Assembly (NCBI GenBank): GCA_945910005.1
Contig: OX246741.1
Coordinates: 43,770,670 to 43,834,669, forward strand
Direction: 5' to 3'
Length of the DNA stretch: 64,000 nt
DNA from: Isoperla grammatica
Lineage: Eukaryota > Arthropoda > Insecta > Plecoptera > Perlodidae
A program made the translations under genes and the position numbers. Shown in pieces: positions 34,801 to 46,800 of this stretch; positions within the stretch are counted from its first letter, which is position 1; the number at the start of each line of letters is the position of its first letter. The notes under the pieces are model-generated. The model saw only the letters and a list, made by a program, of their open reading frames with translations, was not told the origin of the DNA and did no database searches.

Positions 34801-37800
34801 GCTGGCATCTGTCATGCCACATACTGCTGAGCTAGGGTAAGACGCATCCGGGCCACGCATGGCTAGCCGGTTGTTTGCCAAGTCATGGCTGGCCATGAGT
34901 GGAAAGGACAAGGCTGGCATCTGTCATGCCACATACCGCTGAGCTAGGGTGAGACGCATCCGGGCCTCGCATGGCTAGCCAGTCGTTTGCCAAGTCATGG
35001 CTGGCCATGAGTGGAAAGGACAAGGCTGGCATCTGTCATGCCACATACCGCTAAGCTAGGGTAAGACTGATCTGGGCCACGCATGGCTAGCCAGTTGTTT
35101 GCCAAGTCATGGCTGGCCATGAGTGGAAAGGACAAGGCTGGCATCTGACATGCCACATACTGCTGAGCTAGGGTAAGACGCATCCGGGCCACGCATGGCT
35201 AGCCGGTTGTTTGCCAAGTCATGGCTGGCCATGAGTGGAAAGGACAAGGCTGGCATCTGTCATGCCACATACCGCTGAGCTAGGGTAAGACGCATCCGGG
35301 CCACGCATGGCTAGCCAGTCGTTTGCCAAGTCATGGCTGGCCATGAGTGGAAAGGACAAGGCTGGCATCTGTCGTGCCACATACCGCTGAACTAGGGTAA
35401 GACGCATCCGGGCCACGCATGGCTAGCCAGATGTTTGCCAAGTCATGGCTGGCCATGTGTGGCTGGGATATGGCCCTCTTATGCTAGTCATGAATATAAA
35501 GTTGCATGGCTAGCCTTATCTGGGCCAGATGATGCCCATGCACAGTTTGCCAGACGCATGGCAGCCAGGTGTGTGCCTTACATGGCCCAGGCTATGGTCA
35601 AAATCGTGTGCTACATGGGACAGTATTGTTATTGTTATTAACGTTGCCCGCTTATGTTGCAGGCTTCGAGGAGCATTACTGCGAGTGTGGCAAGACGGTG
35701 CAGATGCTACAGTATTGTTATTGTTATTAACGTTGCCCCCTTATGTTGCAGGCTTCGAGGAGCATTACTGCGAGTGTGGCAAGACGGTGCAGATGCTACA
35801 GTATTGTTATTGTTATTAACGTTGCCCGCTTATGTTGCAGGCTTCGAGGAGCATTACTGCGAGTGTGGCAAGACGGTGCAGATGCTACAGTATTGTTATT
35901 GTTATTAACGTTGCCCGCTTATGTTGCAGGCTTCGAGGAGCATTACTGCGAGTGTGGCAAGACGGTGCAGATGCTACAGTATTGTTATTGTTATTAACGT
36001 TGCCCGCTTATGTTGCAGGCTTCGAGGAGCATTACTGCGAGTGTGGCAAGACGGTGCAGATGCTACAGTATTGTTATTGTTATTAACGTTGCCCGCTTAT
36101 GTTGCAGGCTTCGAGGAGCATTACTGCGAGTGTGGCAAGACAGTGCAGATGCTACAGTATTGTTATTGTTATTAACGTTGCCCGCTTATGTTGCAGGCTT
36201 CGAAGAGCATTACTGCAAGTGTGGCAAGACAGTGCAGATGCTACAGTATTGTTATTAACGTTGCCCGCTTATGTTGCAGGCTTCGAGGAGCATTACTGCG
36301 AGTGTGGCAAGACAGTGCAGATGCTACAGTATTGTTATTGTTATTAACGTTGCCCGCTTATGTTGCAGGCTTCGAGGAGCATTACTGCGAGTGTGGCAAG
36401 ACAGTGCAGATGCTACAGTATTGTTATTGTTATTAACGTTGCCCGCTTATGTTGCAGGCTTCGAGGAGCATTACTGCGAGTGTGGCAAGACGGTGCAGAT
36501 GCTACAGTATTGTTATTGTTATTAACGTTGCCCGCTTATGTTGCAGGCTTCGAGGAGCATTACTGCGAGTGTGGCAAGACAGTGCAGATGCTACAGTATT
36601 GTTATTAACGTTGCCCGCTTATGTTGCAGGCTTCGAGGAGCATTACTGCGAGTGTGGCAAGACGGTGCAGATGCTACAGTATTGTTATTGTTATTAACGT
36701 TGCCCGCTTATGTTGCAGGCTTCGAGGAGCATTACTGCGAGTGTGGCAAGACGGTACAGATGCCCCCGATCCCGTGCGGCACGCGGCCACCCGACTGCCC
36801 CGAGCTGTGTTCGCGGCAACACCCCTGCGAGCACCGGCCGCAACACAACTGCCACGCGTTCGCCACGTGTCCCCCGTGCAGCGTCCTCACCAGCAAGTGG
36901 TGCCACGGCAACCACCAGGTAGCGTACCCACCCACCCACCCATGTAATGATGGTATATAATGTGATGAAAGCATCCAACAGCTTACAAGTGGTGCCACGG
37001 CAACCACCAGGTAGCTTCCCCACCCACCCACCCATGTAATGATGGTATATAATGTGAGGAAAGGATCCAACAGCTTACCTTTGTGAAAAATGACGGATTT
37101 GCCAGTTTGAAGTACACATAAAAAACATACTACAAATATAACGAGACGTTTCGATTGAGGTCTTGTTCTTCTCTCGAGTGAACAAGACCTCGATCGAAAC
37201 GTCTCGTTATATTTGTATTATGTTTTTTATGTGTACTTCAAACTCGCAAATTCGTCATCTTACACGAAGGTAAGCTGTTGGATCCTTTCCTCACATTATA
37301 TACCATTCCAGCCGATTGGCACCTACTTTCATAACTTATGTAATGATCGATTTATTATACCAGACTAAAGACTGAAATCAATTTCGTTTTAAAGAATTTT
37401 ATTATTTAAAAAAAATTATACACAATTGTAAATAAAATTTGTATTGGAATCTCTAGTTTGATCAAGCCATCTAGTTATGCCATCACAGCCAGTGGTGATC
37501 TTGGTAGATTCAAGGGCAGCACTACAAGCCTTGATATCTCAAAGAGATACAGATTGTGAGATAACAGTAGCATGTAGGGAAGAGTACTACAAGCTCTACG
37601 ACAAAGGCTGGCAAGTATGTCTTCAATGGATCCCTAGTCATTGCTCAATAGTGTGAAATGAAAAAGCCGACTACCTGGCAAAGATGGGAGCTAAATTGAA
37701 ACAACCTGAAAAGGCAATCTCACTGCAGTCCATCAAGTCTACAATCAATAACCAAGTCAGCTTAGAGTTAAAGAAACAGTATGAAGTAATTGCCGCTTAT

Positions 37801-40800
37801 AAGGAAGGAGAAAATGAACGCAAGGAAAATTGAAAAGGAAGAAAGAAGGGTATACGTGGCAAATTTCCGGATGGACACCGGCCACGACTACCTGCAAGCC
37901 CATCTGCACAAAATAGGAGTAGTGGATACGAGAACATGCCCACTCTGCAAAGAACAAGACCAGGACGCGGAACATCTTGCGACATGTGTCTCTTTGACAG
38001 CAGAAAGGGATCTAATGGAGGGGCAAAAGATAGCAAGGAGGAAATATGTGGCAAACCTTTATTGGGCAACTAGGCAGAGAATGGCATAAGTTCCAACTCT
38101 GGGTGTTCGAAAGAAGAAGAAGAAGAAGAAGTTTGATATAACAAACACAAGGTAAAATAACACATAATTAAAAGCCTTCAATGTAACAATCTTGCTTCCT
38201 CAAAATTTTAGGCTACTACTACTACTAGATTAAGAAAGTCTTACTAGTACAACAGAAGAATCTATACAGTACCGAAACTCCTATAGCAGCTCCATTGAAC
38301 AACTTGCGCACGGCGACACTAGCACGGCGTAGCGGGGATTGGGGTGATGATATTTGGGGTTTTATGTCCCATATTTTTGCAACGAGGGATAAAAAACGCT
38401 ACATGACATCCATGCCCAAGCCAGGATTCGAACCTGGAACGCAGAGACCGCGGTTTACTAGACCTACGCCTAATCGACCTCGGCCAACTGCGCCGGCACG
38501 CGGTGATTGGGCTGACATACGTTCTTTACCATTATGATATTAACTCAAGGGACACCAAAATTAAGCAAAAAAAGTCTTCATTTCATTATAAAAATCTTTA
38601 ATTTCACTATAAAATAAAGGCTCCATTTTGCTATATAAAAAACAGCTATTTTAACACATCAAAGCCTGAAGAAATTTGTATATGGCAAAAAATGACATTA
38701 ATTTGCAAGGCATAGCCTCAAGTCATTTTAAATACTAGGCCTACCTACTAATACTATCATAGTAAAAACATTAACAATAATAGTTTGCAAAGCATAGCTT
38801 TGCATTGCACATACTTCACAGTGAAATAGAGAGGCCTAGGCCTGTATTTAAGTTACCGGTACATAGGCCTACTTAGGCCTAGTTTCGAATTTTCGTGCGT
38901 TGCAAAACTTGCACATCATTATTTGATTTTTTGAATCAAAAACATAAAAACCTTCACTTTCAAACTCAAGCTAACGGTCAAAAATATTTACCACCTTCGG
39001 CATGACGAAATTCTAAAGACAACAAAGGCACGGAACAGCACGGAACGGAAGCGTCAGAAGAATGAAGCGATCGTGAACGGAAGTCGCAGTTGAAGCGAAA
39101 ATGCATTCGATTGGGTCGAAAAGAATTTTTGCACCAGTGTGACCAACAGACAAAAGCTCGATTATTCGCCGAGAATTTTCAATTTTCGACGGTGTACCAA
39201 CTTCGGAAAAAACAAAATTCTAGCCGAGCTGTCAAATTACTTATTTTTTTTCACATTCACAAGACACATAAAAATGACAAGGAAAATCAGTTAAACTTGC
39301 CGATTTCGCTCAAATTTAGCGGAAAACTAACTTTGAAGAAAGAATGCAATTCAGATATTGAACAAAAAATTGCATACTCGCTTAACCCATTGGAATACCA
39401 TTATTCTGCAAAAATACCACCCCTGAAATACTATTTAATTTCCATGTTTTGTTTTTCAGCACCAATAATGTTTTATTTTTTATTGAAGTCATTAATGAAC
39501 CAATCTCTACAAAACTTTCAGCATACAATGAAAACACCTGAGTAAAGCAAATTCTGCATTCTGGAAGTTTCAAATTGCACATTTTACAGTGGTATAGTCT
39601 GTTCAAAGTCAAAGTTTTATGAATATTTATAGTAATTTTGGCACCCCTGAAATAATTAGGCCTACCAAAAGTGATAAAATATTGTATACAATTTTATTTC
39701 ATGTAAAGAAGCCATAGTTTTGTTAAAAAAAAAATACTGGCAAGGCCCATACTATTTTTTTTTACGTACAGTCATATGAGAAATAGACCTCTACTTTTGG
39801 AAATATAAGTAGGCCCTAGGCTGTAGGCACAGGCGTCATCATCCTGGTATTTACGTTTGTAAAATCCTCGTCTTCTGATTCCATGATCGAATCTTGCATT
39901 ATCATAAGAAGAAGAATCACTTCATATAGTTCTTCATCAGAGAAAATATCCTCGTCGTCACTACTAAGATTAAACAGTTCGTTTTCAATATCACACGCTT
40001 TCGTAAACAACTTTCGCGTTTTGGACGCCATAGCGGAAAGCTTCCTTCATCTGCCAGACACGGGAACGTAGTAATTTATTTGTTGAAACGATACCCGTGT
40101 CCCAATCTAGCGAAAAGATTTCGAACTAAGCTATCGACATATGGTAGATTGAAGTCGGTAATAACAGACCTGCCTAATAGTGCTATTTAGTGTGAAAAAC
40201 ATGAACTAAAAGTGTCACGAGTATGACTCGTGATTGTATTCCTGCGGATTTTCAAAGTGCCACGAGTCATACTCGTTTTAATATTCCAATGGGTTAAATC
40301 AGCACGTCACACACGGAGCGTTTTCCTAGTAATGATGATTGTATTTACTAATGTGTTCCAGCTCCGCAGCAACGTCCCGTGCTACATAACGGAGATATCG
40401 TGCGGCCTGCCGTGCAACAAGCAGCTGAACTGCCCGGGCAACCATAAGTGCAACCTGCCGTGCCACCAGGGGCCCTGCTTGAAGCCGGGCCAGAAGTGCA
40501 CCCAGCCATGCGGCGCGATCCGGGGCCTCTGCGGTCACAGCTGTGGGGTAGCGTGCCACCCGAGGACTTGTCCGCAGCTACCGTGCAGGGAGATGGTGAG
40601 AACGTTTCCACGTACATAGATTACACATTTTCAGCTCGTAAGAGCGAAGGGTAGTCTCTACGTCAAAAACCGTAAAAAAGTTTCATTTTTTAACTATATC
40701 TCAAGATTGCAACACAAAATCGAAAATCTGAGTCAACAGCGCACTGTGTTTTGGTAAGCCCTACAGATTGAATGTAATATTATAACTAGGGATGTCAACG

Positions 40801-43800
40801 ATAATCGTATATCGATAAATATCGATAATATCGATTATCGATAATATCGCGATATGGCTGGTCATATCGCGATAATCGTACGATATGTAATTCTGTGCGA
40901 TATGCCGATAATCGGCAATGACTTGATATTATATTTGAATTTGTGTGCCCGTCGAGCGCCCTCATAGCTTTAGCTTCACCTTTCAGTAAATAATATACTT
41001 CGGGCGGTCCGCCATCAAAGGGCTTACACAGCCGCGCAAGATCGCTTTACGACACTACCCTAACCTTCCCCTCCCCCGCCCCCCCCCCCCCCAACCCATC
41101 AACCCGCCGACCGTGCCAGCGCCCGCCCGTCTGACCGGGTGCATTATCCCTAGCACGTGCGTATTGTGTCGGCAATTCGCGCACACAGGTTCATTTTGGG
41201 TTCATTCACGTTACTAAGAGCTGGCCGGCTTTACGTTCTGTAACCCTGCTTGCTAGAAGATTGAGTGAATACATTGTGCTTGAAATTTGGTTTTGTGTGT
41301 TTTGACTTTCTTATTAAATTCGTACGTGTGTTCTTTAATTTTTAATAAATATGTCAAAGAGGGCGTTGCATACTCCGGACAAATATCGTGCAGCCGTGTG
41401 GAAAGAGTATGGTTTTCCTGTCGATGACAATGGAAAAATAAAGGACGAAAAAACAGTGTTTTGTAGGCATTGTGATGGGAGGATCGCATATTCTGGCAAT
41501 ACGACGAACTTGAGTGTTCATTTAAAGAAGTGTAACGCGTACCTAAATGTAAATAGCAGTCAGCAACAAAAGTTGACTTTGATGCAAACGCCTGTTGTTA
41601 CAAAGTGGAAAGACAATCATCCGCAGGCAACGAGAATCTCGAAGGCTATTGTAGAGTCAGTGGCGAAATATTTATGGCCGATTTCAATAAGTGAACAATT
41701 AACCGACATTTTGAAAGAGGCTTGCCCTAGTTATAATGTGTTATCGCGTAACACAATAACGACGCGCATAGAGGAATTGGCCGAAACTAAAAAGGCCATA
41801 CTTTGGGAGACTCTGGCAGGGGTAAAACACGTCTCAATCACCACAGATTTCTGGACTTCGATTGCTGTGCAAGCATTCATGGGGGTCACAATTCATTACG
41901 TAGATAGTAACTGGGAGCTGAAGATGGCAGGATTAGAAGTTCACCCTTCAAGTGACACCCACACTGCAGACAACATTGCGTCTATGTTGGGCGAGATGCA
42001 GGTGAGAAATAATTTATTATTTATTATAGGACTAAGTTATTAATTATTATTATTAATTATTTATTTGATTATTGTTTAATTAATAATATATGTAGGTATT
42101 TATTTTGAGTTTTGATTTTATTATTAGGCCTATTGTAATTATGTATTTGTTATTTAATTCAATCATAGTTTTTAATTACAAATGATTGTTACCTGTATTA
42201 TTAAAACTTCGGTCTAAGCCTGAATTAATTATAATTTACTGCCAGTGTAGATTTATGGACTATTGTTCTAACAAAAGGTTTGTACTAGATCTACTTCGCT
42301 TTTTTGATAAATAATGGTTATGAATTATGTTTTAGGATCGATGGGACATAAATGGAAAAGTCGTCAGTTACACAACTGATAACGCGAGGAACATGGTCAA
42401 CGCAATCAAGGGCGAAATGAAACTAGAACACGTCCGTTGTGCCGCGCATACTATCCAACTCAGTGTCAATAAAGGGTTGAAAGTAGGACACGTTGCCGAC
42501 CTGCTCGCAAAGAGTCGCCGGATTGTAGGCCACTTTAGACATTCTTCGACGAAAATGAGCCTACTACATGACGCACAAGTAGCTGAGGGACTTCCAAAAA
42601 AAAAACTTGTCCAAGATGTTATCACGCGATGGAATTCGTCTTGCGAAATGCTCCAAAGTCTAATTGATAATAGGGTGGCCATAAATAAAGTTTTAATGGC
42701 CAATCAAGCTACTGAACACCACATGGTAACTGCCGTGGAAAAGGCAAAAATGAAAGTAGTTGTGGATGTACTTCTGCCCTTTAAAATCGCCACTGAACGG
42801 TTGGGGGGAGAAAAGTACGTGACTGGGGCCATGGTGGGCACAGTTTATAAAAACCTCTTGAAAGGGCTGGACGCTGGGAGAGCAGATAGCCATTACGATA
42901 AATCTTTCAAGAGTGCCATCGCAGGTGACTTGGAAACTCGTTTTTCTGAGCTAAGCCCAATCCTAAACTTGGTCGCAGCGCTACACCCTCGCTACAAGGC
43001 CCTAAGGTATTTAGAGGCAGACGAACAATCGCGCGTCTGGGCGACCCTGCGAAGGGAAGCCGCTGGTCTTGAAAACCCCCAGCCTGCTCGGGTGAATGAC
43101 CCCACTGACTCGGACTACGAAGACGTAGATGTGTCATCCAAAAGATCGCGGTTCGGCGGTATAGAGGACGAAAGTGACTCTGAGGAGGACGAACCAGCGG
43201 GAGACGCACTTGACAGAGAAATCGTGTCCTACAGAGAGCACTCGAAACCACCGGAGGGTACTGACCCCTTCCAGTGGTGGAAGTTAAACCAAAAACTGTA
43301 TCCCCACCTGGCCCAACTGGCAAAGAAATACTTGTGTGTAGTAGGCACAAGTGTGCCATGCGAACGCATGTTCAGCAAGGCTGGCAGGATTGCTACAAAG
43401 AGCAGGAGCAGACTCACCGGGCAACACATCAGTGATTTAATGTTCTTGAACAGCTGTTTAAACCAGTGTCAAGACAAACCAAGCGAGTGAAGTGAAGGAA
43501 AGTGCGTTACATGCGGTATCATTTGTAAATATTATTTGAATTTAAATCGTAAGAAAGTGCTAATTTTGCCAATTAATGTTGGATTATTAACTTCATATAT
43601 TACTTATTAATTCGCATTTCTTAGTTATTATTACAGCCTGTATAAATACTTATATCTTTAAATTAGAATATAAAGTGTGGTTCATTACTTTTCCATAATC
43701 ACAGTGAAGTGCATTGAATAAATAATTCTATAATAATATTGACAACATTTGAGAACGATATTATGAACCTTGGATAGACGTCTCACATTTCAAATAGCCT

Positions 43801-46800
43801 AGGTAAGACTTTGTTGGTATCATGTTTCATGGCTTCTTTGTTCTTCCACAATTAGTAATTGCCGCACAGTGTGTTTGACAGGCACGTCTGTGCCGCCGTC
43901 GGTTCTCAGTTGCCGAGCGATGTGTTTTGACAGGCCCTGCTGTAGAAGCTTCGTTGGCCGCGACGCGTGATCGCGGTGAGGCCGGTCGGCCGCTAGACCG
44001 GCCGGCTCGGACGAATTGAACCCCCCCCCCCCCCCCCCCCTCCCCTTCCACTCATCAGCCAGCGCCAACAACGCTCGGAGCGCACAAGCCACTCTTGCGC
44101 TTCATTACGCTCGAAAATAAGTCGATGACGATAAGACAAACTTTAAAAAAGTAATGAATACTCAATGTACCCATACCTATTGACTATATAGGCCCATAAT
44201 AGGCCTATTATCGTGACGATATTCCCGATATTAATTTAAATAGGCAATATCGACGCGATATTTTTTGATGGCGATATTATCGCGATATATCGCGATTTTT
44301 TTAATTTTTTTTTGCGATTATCGATATGGAATTTCATATCGTTTGACATCCCTAATTATAACCATTAGCATAGTTATTTTGATAATTAAATCAATAATTA
44401 CGTAGTAATAAAATTAATTTAAAATACGTATAAACCATTCTGATTATAAAGTAGGACACAATTTAGAGCATTTAGTATGTAAGGCTTACTAAACCACAGT
44501 GCGCTGTTGATTCAGATTTTCGATTTTGAAGCCCATTCTTGAGATATAATTTAAAAATGAAAATGTTGTGTGGTTTTTGACGTAGAGGTATGCTTCCCTG
44601 TTAAACAAAACTCTTGATGATAGAACAATAGCAAAAGATTTATTGTTGGAACGTTGTGTTGTTGGTTGATGTTGTTGAAGTTTATACCGTGTTCGAAAAG
44701 TTATCCTGGTTGTCGGTGGACCAAATCCAGACGCAAGAAGTGTACGCAAAATCGATGGTTGAGTGGGCGCGTGGTCATGGCTCGGTTGGTAACCATGGCA
44801 GGGCAACCAAGGAAATAGGTGCTGCATGGTTGGCATCCACCAAAACGTACCAAAATACAAAATTGCCATGTCGGATGTACTTGGGTAATCAATAACTCTC
44901 TGCATCGTTTATTAGAACTGGATAAAGACAAATATATGCATAACGCCATTGCATTAATCGTTACAGCTGACTGCAGAATTCGTAAGGCCTGGTTGTTTTG
45001 CTTAAAACCATACATACCGTACTATCATCCAGGTTGGTGGTTCCCAACTTTTGGTTGAATTTCCAAACACACTGCAACACTTTGAAAGTTAAATTTATTG
45101 TTATCTTGGCAAAGTTTGTATACCATCTAATTGAACATTGTAACATATGATGAATGGGAAAATTAGGGGTCTGCGGTACCCGAAATTTCGGGTAGTTGTA
45201 CTGACCCAAAATTCAGGCTTTTTAATAACCAAATTCGGCCTTTTTTGGGTACTTAAATTTGTTTTTAAGTACCTACCCGAAACTCATGTTATTAGAAATT
45301 TTGTGAGTTGACTGCCATGCTTGACAATTGAAGAATATTAAAAAGATCAATTTTTTTTTTGCTTGTAGGCCTACCAGTTGTTTTTGTCAACCTATTGCAT
45401 TGCATCTCACAAGGTGTACAGCGATGGGGGGAGATGCATATTAGAAATAAAACACCTGTGAGACATGTCAGAAAAATTGTCAGTGTCAAATTCCCCCCCC
45501 CCCCCCCTTCTTTTTTAATTTTTTTTAGACATTTATTTATTTTTATTTATTTCGTTACCTGAACCTAAAAAGTACTACCCACAAACCCCTTAAATATTAC
45601 ATACTAGGCCTAAATATTGAAAAAGAGTGTTGTCTTTTCATTGAATGAAGAGACTCCACTAATAGGCCTAGGTCTACGCCATTACCCGACTCGAGCCGAA
45701 ACTCGAAGTTATTTGTACTATACGTATCCGGCCCGAATCTAAAAAGTACTACCCGCAGACCCCTAGGAAAAATCGTTGAACAGTTTTGAAGTTTACGGCA
45801 TTGAAGCTTAGTTTAAGTGTCGTATATTTATGTCACTTTTACATAGAACGTAGATGTAGATGTGGATGTTATGACCTGGTAATCTGGTGACCTTGCTAGT
45901 CACGGCATGTATGCGGTTGGTTGTGTTAGCAAAGACGTTAATTGTAATCTAGTGGTTAAGACAGGGAACTCCACAAATTTTTGGTGGTGCTCCTGGTGTT
46001 TAGGCTCTCTCTCTAATCTGAGTCGGTCGGCCCTGGAAGAATCGATAAAGAAGTTCTCGACGGGGAAACTTGTTTATCGACTCTTGAGCTTCAACTAGAG
46101 CCGCTCTGCATGGCAATCCGTTTTCATGTCGCCGTCCTTATAATGGTAAATTTTTAATTTTTCCCGCTAGGTTACTTTATGGTCTTTGCTGTTAGGTTTA
46201 GAGATTTTCCTGAAAAGCCGTCGTAATAAAAATGTGCTCTTCTCTCTTTTTAACAAGGTGAGGGTGACGTGTGAATGCGGTAATCGGTCCGCCATCATAC
46301 CTTGTGCAGACCAGCAGAAAGAATACCAGCGAGTAGCCGCGAGCATTCTAGCAGCCAGAATATCCGACGTCCAATTGGGAAACTCGTTTAATGTCAACGA
46401 CTTAAGTGGTGGCGCATTTATTCAAAAAGTCAACAGTAGAACGTGAGTATATTCTGTGGCATTATGTTTGTGCAGTGGCGGTCTGTTTTTCTATGTTGGG
46501 AGTGCATGAGACCTACAGTTGTGGAATTTATATACCTAATCCTCATGATTGTGCTAATACTATAGCCTACAGTATGGCTGGGAGAAAACTGATAATTTTG
46601 TAAACGTTTATTTTTCCGAATATTTTCGCGTTTAAACGTTTACACGTAACACCCCTACTGTTCACAAAATGAAAACAAAAAAAGAGTTGTATTGTTCGCA
46701 AAAAAACATGTTCAACGAAATAACACGGTTGGTTTATTATAATATTCATTGTTTATATTCCCCACCTTTGTATCCAACTGTCCACAGTCATTTTGACTCC

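Larger units (their letters stand above)
32382..35619. mobile_element. 3.2 kb insertion splitting the splice-site array
   Basis: The array unit ...GATGCTAC stops at 32381 and resumes at 35620 with ACAGTATTG, so the whole block is an insertion. The edges are weakly inverted (CCCACATAACAC against the complement of GTGCTACATGGG), with AC at both junctions. The two flanks carry satellite-like repeats of 117 and 112 bases. The middle holds a SINE-like tRNA head and a hAT MITE. I found no transposase; it could be a non-autonomous DNA element with 2-bp target duplication. Confidence 0.6.
40648..44600. mobile_element. Fold-back element split by an intact hAT
   Basis: The left arm (40650-40768: CTCTACGTCAAAAACC, TATCTCAAGATTGC, CGAAAATCTGAGTC, AACAGCGCACTGTG) is repeated in inverted form on the right (44482-44595). 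Only about 140 bases of loop remain once the hAT at 40787-44354 is removed, so a MITE of about 380 bases was the hAT target. Confidence 0.85.

Noticed and set aside
30795..36710. About thirty overlapping 82-84-residue open frames in the tandem arrays
   Set aside because: They are one reading frame across consecutive copies of the splice-site repeat, with ends set by the repeat's own TAA. The frame is not the NFX1 frame and has no start context; these are not genes.
39090..39545. 151-residue open frame on the plus strand
   Set aside because: No domain recognised, lysine/phenylalanine-rich AT bias, and it crosses the boundary of a piggyBac element at 39386.
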